A stretch of DNA of 64,000 bases. Source: Saprospiraceae bacterium. GTDB lineage: Bacteria; Bacteroidota; Bacteroidia; Chitinophagales; Saprospiraceae. The stretch covers positions 1-64,000 of the forward strand of contig JAIPBL010000012.1 of the NCBI GenBank assembly GCA_021739645.1. The letters run 5' to 3'. The position numbers were made by a program, and so were the translations under genes. The notes below the pieces were generated by a model, which saw nothing but the letters and a program-made list of their open reading frames with translations, was not told where the DNA came from and ran no database searches. Below are positions 53,204 through 60,387 of the stretch, one piece after another; position 1 is the first letter of the stretch, and the number at the start of each line of letters is the position of its first letter.

Positions 53204-55627
53204 ATGAAGTTAGTTTCTATTTTCACAGTCTTTTTTCTTTCCGTTTTTACGCTCAATGCACAAAACAGCATCACGGGCCATGTACTCGATGCTGCCGACA
53301 AATCCCCCATCATCGGCGCAACGGTCTTCATTGCCGACCTAAAAACGGGAACAGCCACCGATGAAAACGGCGCATTTTCCCTCCAAACCCTGCCGAAAGG
53401 AAGCTTCCTTGCTGAGGTTTCCGCTTTGGGCTACGCCAAAATCGTTCTTAAAGTAAACACTTCGGACACGAAACAACTGGATATTCTGCTTTCTGAAACG
53501 GCGGTGGAAATGCAGGAGGTCATCGTCACGGGCGTTTCCTCCTCCACAGAAAAAACGAAAAACCCCGTGCCAGTGGCCCAAATGCGCAGAGATATGTTGC
53601 TCCAAAACACCTCCACCAACCTGATTGATGCGCTGTCCAAACTGCCCGGTGTGAACCAAGTCAGCACGGGCACGGCTATTTCGAAGCCCGTCATCCGAGG
53701 GCTTGGCTACAACAGGGTTGTCGTGCTGCGCAATGGCATCCGCCAGGAGGGCCAGCAGTGGGGCGACGAGCACGGCATCGAATTGGACGAAAACGACGTG
53801 GAGCGGGTCGAAATCATCAAAGGCCCCGGCAGCCTGCTCTACGGCTCTGACGCCATGGCTGGAGTCGTGAACTTCCTGCTCCCCCACCCCGTTGCCGAAG
53901 GCACCATGTCAGCCGAGGCTAGCACTGAATATCAAACCAACAGCAACCTCGCTGGCACATCCCTCATGCAAGCGGGCAACCTGCACGGTGTCCATTGGCA
54001 GGGCCGTGGCACTTGGCAGCGCTCAGGCAATTTCCAAAACCCCGTGGACGGTCATGTGCTCAACAGTGGCTCGGAGTTGTATGCAGCCAGTGGATTCATT
54101 GGCATCAACCGGAATTGGGGGCATTCTCAGCTTCATCTCAGCAGCTACAACCAGCGCATCGGCATCCCCGAAGGCGAGCGGGATTCGCTGGGCAACTTTA
54201 CCGGGCTAGTCGCCAAAAATGGGCTGGAGGTAGAACGCAGCTTCCAAAATTCTTCCCTGAGTGGTTGGCAGAACAGCATCGGTGTGCCGTTCCAACGGGT
54301 GAACCACCAGCGTGTGGCTTGGTCGAACACCGTTTTTTTTGGGGAATCAAAACTGAACCTCGACTTGGCCTGGCAGCAAAACCGACGACGGGAATACGGA
54401 AATGTGCTCGACCTCAGCGCCACGGAATTGTATTTCAAACTGAACACGCTCAACGCAAATTTGAAATATTTTATCCCAGAAAAGAACAACTGGAAATTGA
54501 CAATGGGCCTGAGCAGCCAGCACCAGATCAACCGAAATTTTGGCGAAGCCTACATCATACCTGCGTACCAATTGACCGATGGCGGCGCTTTTGTTTTTGG
54601 TCAAAAAGAACTTGAAAACTGGTTTTTCAGCGGGGGGCTTCGGTTCGATTATCGCCACCTCAGCACACAGCCGCTTTTTTTGGGTAGCAACGAGGAACCC
54701 GTTGAGCCAACCGACCCAAATGCCGTGGAAAAATTTGCCGAATTTCAACGAGATTTTACCAATATGACGGGCAGCATTGGCGCTACCTACCAAATTAGCA
54801 AGCCGCTCGTCGCAAGGCTGAACGCATCCCGTGGCTTCCGCTCACCGAACCTCGCCGAACTGGGCAGCAATGGCCAACACGAAGGCACTTTCCGATACGA
54901 AATCGGCAACCAAAACCTGAAAGCCGAAACCAGTCTGCAAGCCGATGCTGGAATCACCTACTCCGGCGACCATGTCGTGCTCGACGTCAGCGGTTTTTAC
55001 AACAGCATCCAGCATTTCATCTTTTTGGAAAAAATGGAAGGGAGCGGCGGCGATTCACTGATTGACGGCACGCCTGCTTTCCGGTTTGTTCAGGGCAATG
55101 CGGCACTCTTCGGCGGCGAGGTCAGCTTCGACCTCCACCCCCACCCTTTCGACTTCCTGCACTTCGAGAACGCATTTTCATACGTGAGGGGGCAGCTTAG
55201 CAACCTCCCGATAGCTATCGGGACTGATTCCTTGAGCAACCTGCCCTTCATGCCCCCCGCCAAATTGCAGAGTGAGCTGCGGGCACAGTTGCAAAAGCCC
55301 TGGAAATCCTTGCAAACTGGATATGTGAAATTGGAGGGTGAGTATTTTTTCAAACAAGGAAAAGCCTACACTGCTTTCGACACGGAAACCCCCACGAACG
55401 GGTATTTCCTGCTGAACGCTGGCATCGGCGCTGATTTTATGAACAAGAAAAATGTGGTGGTTTGCCGACTGTTCCTTTCCGCAGAGAACCTGCTGGATAC
55501 GGCCTATTTCAGCCACTTGAGCCGCTTGAAGTATGCACCAGAGAATCCAGTAACCGGGGTGGCAGGTATTTATAATCCGGGACGGAACTTTGGGGTGAAA
55601 TTGGTGGTGCCAATTGGGATAAAATAG
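53204..55627 (+). CDS. TonB-dependent outer-membrane receptor
   Basis: 807 aa. Signal peptide (1-19), a carboxypeptidase-regulatory-like domain (ITGHVLDAADKSPIIGATVF), plug domain (VIRGLGYNRVVVLRNGIRQE, VEIIKGPGSLLYGSDAMAGV) and a C-terminal beta barrel ending NFGVKLVVPIGIK. The start at 53204 (MKLVSIFTVF) fits the signal peptide; the longer frame from 53159 does not. Substrate unknown; the neighbouring His/Cys-rich protein and the plug sequence GQQWGDEHGIELD suggest a metal ion. A perfect 18-bp palindrome lies in the coding sequence at 55206-55223. Confidence 0.9.
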   Translation: MKLVSIFTVFFLSVFTLNAQNSITGHVLDAADKSPIIGATVFIADLKTGTATDENGAFSLQTLPKGSFLAEVSALGYAKIVLKVNTSDTKQLDILLSETAVEMQEVIVTGVSSSTEKTKNPVPVAQMRRDMLLQNTSTNLIDALSKLPGVNQVSTGTAISKPVIRGLGYNRVVVLRNGIRQEGQQWGDEHGIELDENDVERVEIIKGPGSLLYGSDAMAGVVNFLLPHPVAEGTMSAEASTEYQTNSNLAGTSLMQAGNLHGVHWQGRGTWQRSGNFQNPVDGHVLNSGSELYAASGFIGINRNWGHSQLHLSSYNQRIGIPEGERDSLGNFTGLVAKNGLEVERSFQNSSLSGWQNSIGVPFQRVNHQRVAWSNTVFFGESKLNLDLAWQQNRRREYGNVLDLSATELYFKLNTLNANLKYFIPEKNNWKLTMGLSSQHQINRNFGEAYIIPAYQLTDGGAFVFGQKELENWFFSGGLRFDYRHLSTQPLFLGSNEEPVEPTDPNAVEKFAEFQRDFTNMTGSIGATYQISKPLVARLNASRGFRSPNLAELGSNGQHEGTFRYEIGNQNLKAETSLQADAGITYSGDHVVLDVSGFYNSIQHFIFLEKMEGSGGDSLIDGTPAFRFVQGNAALFGGEVSFDLHPHPFDFLHFENAFSYVRGQLSNLPIAIGTDSLSNLPFMPPAKLQSELRAQLQKPWKSLQTGYVKLEGEYFFKQGKAYTAFDTETPTNGYFLLNAGIGADFMNKKNVVVCRLFLSAENLLDTAYFSHLSRLKYAPENPVTGVAGIYNPGRNFGVKLVVPIGIK

Positions 55628-55650
55628 GAAAGGGCAATTTCACGAATTTG

Positions 55651-55685
55651 GACCTTCCAAGTTTGTCAAACTTGGAAGGTCTTTT
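55651..55685. terminator. palindromic terminator between convergent genes
   Basis: Perfect 15-bp arms GACCTTCCAAGTTTG/CAAACTTGGAAGGTC with a one-base loop, then TTTT on the plus side. It separates the TonB receptor gene from the convergent rocD gene and has the look of a dispersed Bacteroidota palindrome serving as terminator. Confidence 0.75.
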
Positions 55686-55695
55686 CGATAAAAGA

Positions 55696-56979
55696 TTAGG
55701 CAGCTTTCTCGAAGCCCAATACTACCTTTTCAATAATATCGCAGCACTCGTGCAACTGCTCCTCCGTCATCACCAGCGGTGGCGCAAAGCGGATGATATT
55801 GCCATGAGTCGGCTTGGCTAGCAGGCCGTTCTCGGCAAGCTTCACACAAACGTCCCATGCGGTATGGCTGTCCTCATCGTCATTGATGACGATGGCATTG
55901 AGGAGCCCCTTGCCCCGCACCAGCGTCACGAGGTCGGTCTTTGCAATCATCAAATTCATGCGCTCCCGAAACAGGTTGCCGAGGTGCATGGCGTTTTCAG
56001 CCAAACCTTCATCCTCAATGACTTGAAGGGCGGCAATGGCTACGGCACATGAAAGCGGGTTGCCGCCAAAGGTGCTGCCGTGATCGCCGGGCTTGAGGGT
56101 CAACATGATTTCGTCGTCGGCCAGTACGGCGGAGACTGGGTACACACCACCAGACATTGCCTTGCCCAAAATCAAAATATCGGGACGGCTCTCGTAGCGG
56201 TTGTCGCAGCTTTTTTCACAATCACAGTTGCCGCAGACGGCCAAAAGCTTGCCCGTGCGGGCAATTCCGGTCTGCACTTCGTCAGCGATGAAAAGTACGT
56301 TGGCAGCTTTGCAGCGGCGGCGAACTTCTGGGAGGTAGCCTTCATCCGGCACAAACACACCTGCCTCGCCCTGGATGGGTTCGAGAATAAATCCAGCAAC
56401 TTTAGGGTCTTTGAGGGCCTCATCCAATGCAGCCAAGTCATTGTAAGGGATGATTTCAATGCCGGGCAGGTAGGGGCCAAAGTCGGCAGTGGCTCCAGCG
56501 TCCATCGAAGCGGAGATGATGGCTTGGGTACGGCCATGAAAATTGCCAGTGGCAAAGATGATTTTGGCTTCTTGCTGTGGGATGCCTTTTACCTTGTAGC
56601 CCCATTTTTTGCAGAGTTTCATGGCAGTTTCCACCGCCTCAGCACCTGTGTTCATTGGCAGTACCCGGTCGAAACCGAAGTATTCGGTCACGAATTTTTC
56701 ATAAACGCCCAATTGATCGTTGTAAAAAGCACGGGAGGTCAGCGTCAACTTTTCCGCTTGTGTTTTCAAAGCATCAATGATACGGGGATGACAGTGTCCC
56801 TGGTTCACAGCCGAGTAGGCAGAGAGGAAATCGTAATATCGCTTGCCGTCAAGGTCCCAAACAAAAACGCCTTCGCCCCTATTGAGCAAAACGGGCAGCG
56901 GGTGGTAGTTGTGTGCGCCATACTTGTCTTCGAGTTTCATTAATTCGGCTGCGCCGAGGTGGGTTGCTTCCTGTACCAT
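55696..56979 (-). CDS. rocD: ornithine--oxo-acid transaminase
   Basis: 427 aa class III PLP aminotransferase that converts ornithine and 2-oxoglutarate to glutamate semialdehyde and glutamate. [47 protein letters not shown] and the PLP lysine in [12 protein letters not shown] are present. Just before the lysine motif there is an insertion with four Cys ([12 protein letters not shown]), which could bind a metal or iron-sulfur cluster. Arginine or ornithine catabolism and proline supply are the likely roles. It stands alone between terminator-like sequences. Confidence 0.93.
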   Translation of the reverse strand: MVQEATHLGAAELMKLEDKYGAHNYHPLPVLLNRGEGVFVWDLDGKRYYDFLSAYSAVNQGHCHPRIIDALKTQAEKLTLTSRAFYNDQLGVYEKFVTEYFGFDRVLPMNTGAEAVETAMKLCKKWGYKVKGIPQQEAKIIFATGNFHGRTQAIISASMDAGATADFGPYLPGIEIIPYNDLAALDEALKDPKVAGFILEPIQGEAGVFVPDEGYLPEVRRRCKAANVLFIADEVQTGIARTGKLLAVCGNCDCEKSCDNRYESRPDILILGKAMSGGVYPVSAVLADDEIMLTLKPGDHGSTFGGNPLSCAVAIAALQVIEDEGLAENAMHLGNLFRERMNLMIAKTDLVTLVRGKGLLNAIVINDDEDSHTAWDVCVKLAENGLLAKPTHGNIIRFAPPLVMTEEQLHECCDIIEKVVLGFEKAA

Positions 56980-57243
56980 ATTCTTCAGTTATAAGTTGTG
57001 AATCGTGAATCGTGAGTCATTCCTACCAAGTTTAAAAGGAAATGCTACTCAAATTTCACTAAAAATAGTTGATTTCCACAAAGGTAAGGGGGAGAATCCG
57101 TTTGGGACAATCTTACGACAAAAACGGGAGCTGTATCAAAAAGAACCCTCCTATCAAGATGGAATCTAAATAAATTGCAAAGCAATGACGATTTATCCAG
57201 CTTTCGGATATACTTTTACACCAAGGTTTACAAAAACACCTGC

Positions 57244-57405
57244 ATGAGTAAGCAAAAACAGTATTTCCAAGAAGAAGGAGGAACGCCTACCAATCCTAAT
57301 CGCCACCTGCCGTTTTGGCTACCTGTTGTGCAATCCAAGGAAAAGAAAAAATGCTGTAAAAAGTACAAGGATGGCAAGCGTTGCAAGAGTTGCCCGAAAA
57401 GGTGA
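57244..57405 (+). CDS. small Lys/Cys-rich protein
   Basis: 53 aa from the ATG at 57244. The C-terminus KEKKKCCKKYKDGKRCKSCP holds four Cys in a strongly basic tail, a pattern that I have seen in many short uncharacterised Bacteroidota proteins; it could be a zinc knuckle that contacts nucleic acid. The N-terminal part is polar. Its own short transcription unit; function unknown. Confidence 0.6.
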   Translation: MSKQKQYFQEEGGTPTNPNRHLPFWLPVVQSKEKKKCCKKYKDGKRCKSCPKR

Positions 57406-57462
57406 ATCCATCATTGGCCTCCTGGCTTCCTGATAAAAATCCCTACTTTTTCATTTTCAGTG

Positions 57463-57870
57463 CTATTTCTCCACACAGCGGACCAGCACAACGTCCATCA
57501 AAATACCCGTACAAGTACATTTGAAAGTAACCTGCTCGCCTGTGTTGAAGGTGGTTCGTTTAGGTGTGCTGAGGTCATCCAGTTCACAAATGACACCAGA
57601 CATGGCATCACCGGTATCGAGGCTAACGCTGGTCTTGCCGTCGGTTTGGGTGGCTTCCCGCACGGTACCTGTCACTTCGACAATTTTGTCGTTGTATTTG
57701 GTGTTGGCATCGGCTTCGTTTGCTTGAAAGGCAGCCAAAAGGTCGCTTGCTGAAATGGTCACATCAGATTTTGCACCGGCAATGTCTTGATGTGGCTTGT
57801 TCCATTGCATATACCCGAAAATGCCTGCGCCAAGGATTAGGATTACGGTAATAATTAGTAATTTTTTCAT
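57463..57870 (-). CDS. OB-fold (tRNA_anti-like) membrane-anchored protein
   Basis: 135 aa. N-terminal membrane helix or signal anchor (4-20), then a small OB-fold domain: ISASDLLAAFQANEADANTK, YNDKIVEVTGTVREATQTDG, VSLDTGDAMSGVICEL, and GEQVTFKCTCTGILMDVVLV near the end. This is the tRNA_anti-like family of Bacteroidota envelope proteins; the name reflects fold only, with no tRNA function implied. The two Cys of CTC and the terminal RCVEK Cys are conserved-looking. Confidence 0.78.
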   Translation of the reverse strand: MKKLLIITVILILGAGIFGYMQWNKPHQDIAGAKSDVTISASDLLAAFQANEADANTKYNDKIVEVTGTVREATQTDGKTSVSLDTGDAMSGVICELDDLSTPKRTTFNTGEQVTFKCTCTGILMDVVLVRCVEK

Positions 57871-58044
57871 AAAAATAAATGTGTTTGAGACAGCAAGCTT
57901 TGCTGTCTGGTTGTAATTTCAGCATTTTTAGATTCCACAATTTCTGCCTCAAAGCTAACGGAGAAAAGGGCTAGATAAAATTATTCAATTCCGAACGAAA
58001 AGAATCACCCTCCGAAACCGTAAATTTGAAAAAAACAGATTGAC

Positions 58045-58467
58045 TTGAAGCGAATTACGAATAAAACCAAAACGAACAACATAGCCAATAGGCTGAAACT
58101 GGTTATTGCACCGCTCCTCGTTGGGACTGCCGTTTATCGCTTTTTTAGGTCAAAACGCCCATCCATCCTCGGTGAAAGCCCGGCTTTATACCTATCCAAA
58201 AACATCTTTTTGCAATCTGCGCCCAGCTTTCTTTGGTCGTTTGCACTTGCCTCCGCTTTGCTGCTGATTTGGAAACCAGCTACCAAAGTTGCGGCTTTCT
58301 CAATTGCTGTTTTAACCGCTTTGGTTTCCGTACTTTTCGAATTTTGGCAAGCCGCAAATCTTGGCAGCGGCACGTTTGATTGGAACGATTGCCTGTTTTC
58401 CATGATAGGCTGTTTGATTTCAACGCTTGTTTTTCAAAAAATGATGGTCAATGAAAACCTCGACTAA
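58045..58467 (+). CDS. VanZ-like membrane protein, tentative
   Basis: 140 aa from a TTG start (start uncertain), with about four hydrophobic helices. The segment FEFWQAANLGSGTFDWNDCL near residue 105 has the E-x-x-Q-x(n)-G-x-x-D-x-x-D-x-L arrangement of VanZ-type proteins. It overlaps the next gene by 17 bases, so the two are translated together. Function unknown. Confidence 0.6.
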   Translation: MKRITNKTKTNNIANRLKLVIAPLLVGTAVYRFFRSKRPSILGESPALYLSKNIFLQSAPSFLWSFALASALLLIWKPATKVAAFSIAVLTALVSVLFEFWQAANLGSGTFDWNDCLFSMIGCLISTLVFQKMMVNENLD

Positions 58468-58819
58468 AGCACTAATTTCTATACCTGTCCTCGCTTTTTT
58501 CCTTTACCTGGCCTGGGCTTGTTCCTATGAAAAGGATTACCCGTATTTCACTTTTGTTGAAATGACTTTCAACAACAATTCGGACAGTTGTAAGGTCAAG
58601 GATATTGCACTCATCTACCGGGTGCGCCGTGACAACAATGACACGCTTCAGGTTTTCAGGGAAATCCTGCCCGGTGATTCAAGCTATTTTCAACCCGATG
58701 CACTCGATTTTCGGAAAATGAACTACACCTGCGATTGCCCCGGCCATGTCTTTCAGGAAAGCCGGAATGTGCAACTAGATACCATCGGCGTCAACCGAAT
58801 CTTGTTTGATTGCGATTAA
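58451..58819 (+). CDS. secreted protein with CDC motif, first paralogue
   Basis: 122 aa. N-terminal signal sequence or lipobox (AWACS), then a small beta domain starting NNNSDSCKVKDIALIYRV and ending MNYTCDCPG...LFDCD. The four Cys positions (SC, CDC, DC) match those of the protein at 59127-59489. Overlaps the VanZ-like gene. Located outside the cytoplasm; function unknown, no named family. Confidence 0.65.
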   Translation: MKTSTKALISIPVLAFFLYLAWACSYEKDYPYFTFVEMTFNNNSDSCKVKDIALIYRVRRDNNDTLQVFREILPGDSSYFQPDALDFRKMNYTCDCPGHVFQESRNVQLDTIGVNRILFDCD

Positions 58820-58828
58820 GCAACTATA

Positions 58829-59104
58829 ACGTCGGGGAGGTTTTGAACCTATCCATTACCCATAGAAATAGGTTTCTTTGAAGTGTGCGCATTGTGCGAA
58901 GCAAACATCCCCTAATTGGCTCGACATATCAATTCCGATAGATTGATTGTGGTAACTTGGAAGTGTCTGCGCTGCCGAAGCGGACTTCGGCAGCGCAGAG
59001 ATTACCAAGTTACAAGGTATTTTGCAACGGTGTTATACAACTTTCCATCTTTCAACGCTTCTCTTTCTGTGGGAAATGGATAGGGTTTAAAACCTCCCCG
59101 ACGT
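58829..59104. mobile_element. MITE-like foldback element
   Basis: Terminal arms ACGTCGGGGAGGTTTTGAAC... (58829-58857) and its near-complement (59075-59104) differ by one substitution and one extra base over 29-30 bases. Inside, GTAACTTGG...CCAAGTTAC encloses a strong hairpin CTGCGCTGCCGAAG...CTTCGGCAGCGCAG. No open reading frame of note. Inserted exactly between two paralogous small genes. No clear target duplication was found. Confidence 0.75.
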
Positions 59105-59126
59105 TTTATTTCGTAGGTTTACAGCT

Positions 59127-59489
59127 ATGAATATTTACCTAAAAGTCATCGCCTCCGCCACTGTCCTTGCTGTATTTTGGACAATGGCCATCGCCACTTC
59201 CCCGGCCATTCCACCTGCCGCTAACATTCAATTTATCAATGGCAGCGAAACCTGCACTATCCACGACTTTAGTTTCCGGTTCAGTGATGTCCATATCGTG
59301 AGCGACACCCAAAACCTGACGGTGATTTTACAGCCGAATGACACGTTTACCTACGAAGCTATTGGTGTGGATACGCTGATTGGCGTACGCTACAATTGCG
59401 ATTGCCCCGACAGCGGCATAAAAATCGGAGAATATCCCGTCAAAGTTGAGCCATCCAAAACCATTGCAATCAGGTTGGATTGTCAGTGA
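59127..59489 (+). CDS. secreted protein with CDC motif, second paralogue
   Basis: 120 aa. Signal sequence (1-25), then a domain with FINGSETCTIHDFSF, a beta strand LTVILQPNDTF, and VRYNCDCPD... ending IRLDCQ. It aligns end to end by eye with the protein at 58451-58819, including the Cys pattern, so the two arose by duplication. Extracytoplasmic, function unknown. Confidence 0.65.
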   Translation: MNIYLKVIASATVLAVFWTMAIATSPAIPPAANIQFINGSETCTIHDFSFRFSDVHIVSDTQNLTVILQPNDTFTYEAIGVDTLIGVRYNCDCPDSGIKIGEYPVKVEPSKTIAIRLDCQ

Positions 59490-59494
59490 ACGGT

Positions 59495-59938
59495 TCAATC
59501 CATTTTTTGCAAATCCGGCTGTACAAACGCCTTCCTCGCCTCCACGCTCGCCATCAAATCTTTGGAATAATATTCCGCCCAAAGATTTCTATCCGACAAA
59601 CTTTCGTCGAAAAGCAGGTCGTCCAAGGCATCCTGGTTCCAGTAAACCCGGCCATCATCATCAGCAAATAACTCCTTGAGCGCCCACAGCCAAAACACCG
59701 TCATGGTTTCATGGTAACCGTTCTGGTCATCGTTCACGCCACCCACCGACTCATTGTAGCGAAGCAGTCGGGTGCGCAATTCCGGCAGGGCCTTTTCACC
59801 GTGGCGGGCCAGTAACCAAAGGCCCGTGATGAGGTGCGCTTCGTGTGTCCACTCGGCTTTCGGCAGGGTACATTCAGTGAAGCCTTTCACCAATTTCTCA
59901 GCATCAGCGAGTAGGTAGAGGTATTCGTCGTTTGGCAT
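59495..59938 (-). CDS. conserved protein of unknown function
   Basis: 147 aa soluble protein from the ATG at 59938. The motif PKAEWTHEAHLITGLWLLA and then RLLRYNESVGGVNDDQNGYH-ET are recognisable as a conserved uncharacterised family in Bacteroidota and Proteobacteria; the His residues (WTHEAH, GYHE) could bind metal. An earlier in-frame ATG at 60064 would add 42 basic residues without similarity. Convergent with the preceding small gene. Confidence 0.72.
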   Translation of the reverse strand: MPNDEYLYLLADAEKLVKGFTECTLPKAEWTHEAHLITGLWLLARHGEKALPELRTRLLRYNESVGGVNDDQNGYHETMTVFWLWALKELFADDDGRVYWNQDALDDLLFDESLSDRNLWAEYYSKDLMASVEARKAFVQPDLQKMD

Positions 59939-60090
59939 AAATACAGCTTGTTGTTTTAAAATAATGGTTAAAAAATATCTTCCCAAATTGCGGAGTAAGT
60001 TAGGCCGCAACTTGAAGTTTCGGCCTAACTTGAGCCTGATTGAAAATAGGCTAGCGGACAGCAATTTTTATGTGACACGCTTACGTTTTC

Positions 60091-60168
60091 TTGGCATGGT
60101 CGAAGACCAACTGCGACGTCTAGCGAGCGGCCTTATTTGACGTCGCAGTTGGCCTTCGGCCAAGCCAA
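60091..60168. repeat. inverted repeat with compensating changes
   Basis: Arms TTGGCATGGTCGAAGACCAA... (60091-60120) and its complement (60139-60168) pair along 30 bases with three mismatches. Each arm can also fold on itself (GGTC-GAA-GACC and GGCC-TTC-GGCC), and two differences between the arms are compensated inside these small hairpins. Lies in a 450-base gap before the giant adhesin gene. Confidence 0.65.
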
Positions 60169-60248
60169 AAGCGACTTTAATGACGTGTGTATCTTACATC
60201 AGGAATTGCTGGCTAGTGGATAAATTTTGCAAGTAATTGAATTCCAAC

Positions 60249-60280
60249 CCAATTCCCCAATTCCCCAATTCCCCAATTCC
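60249..60280. repeat. 4 x 8-bp tandem repeat
   Basis: CCAATTCC repeated four times without interruption, in the intergenic gap. A simple sequence repeat of a type seen in other Bacteroidota intergenic regions; copy number may vary. Confidence 0.8.
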
Positions 60281-60324
60281 CAACTATTGAGCGCCAAAAA
60301 TAGGCGTTTCATTTTTTGGAAACT

Positions 60325-60358
60325 AAAAAAAGGTGGGAGCAAACACGCTCCCACCCTT
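60325..60358 (-). terminator. terminator of the giant adhesin gene
   Basis: Stem GGTGGGAGC/GCTCCCACC (60332-60340, 60347-60355) with loop AAACAC, followed on the minus strand by a T-rich tract, 30 bases after the stop codon. Confidence 0.88.
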
Positions 60359-60387
60359 CAATCTAAAAGAGGATACTTAAAGTTTGG

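Noticed and set aside
60249-60280. Possible CRISPR-like direct repeats
   Set aside because: The four CCAATTCC units are contiguous with no spacers, so this is a simple tandem repeat. No CRISPR array or cas gene was seen anywhere in the window.
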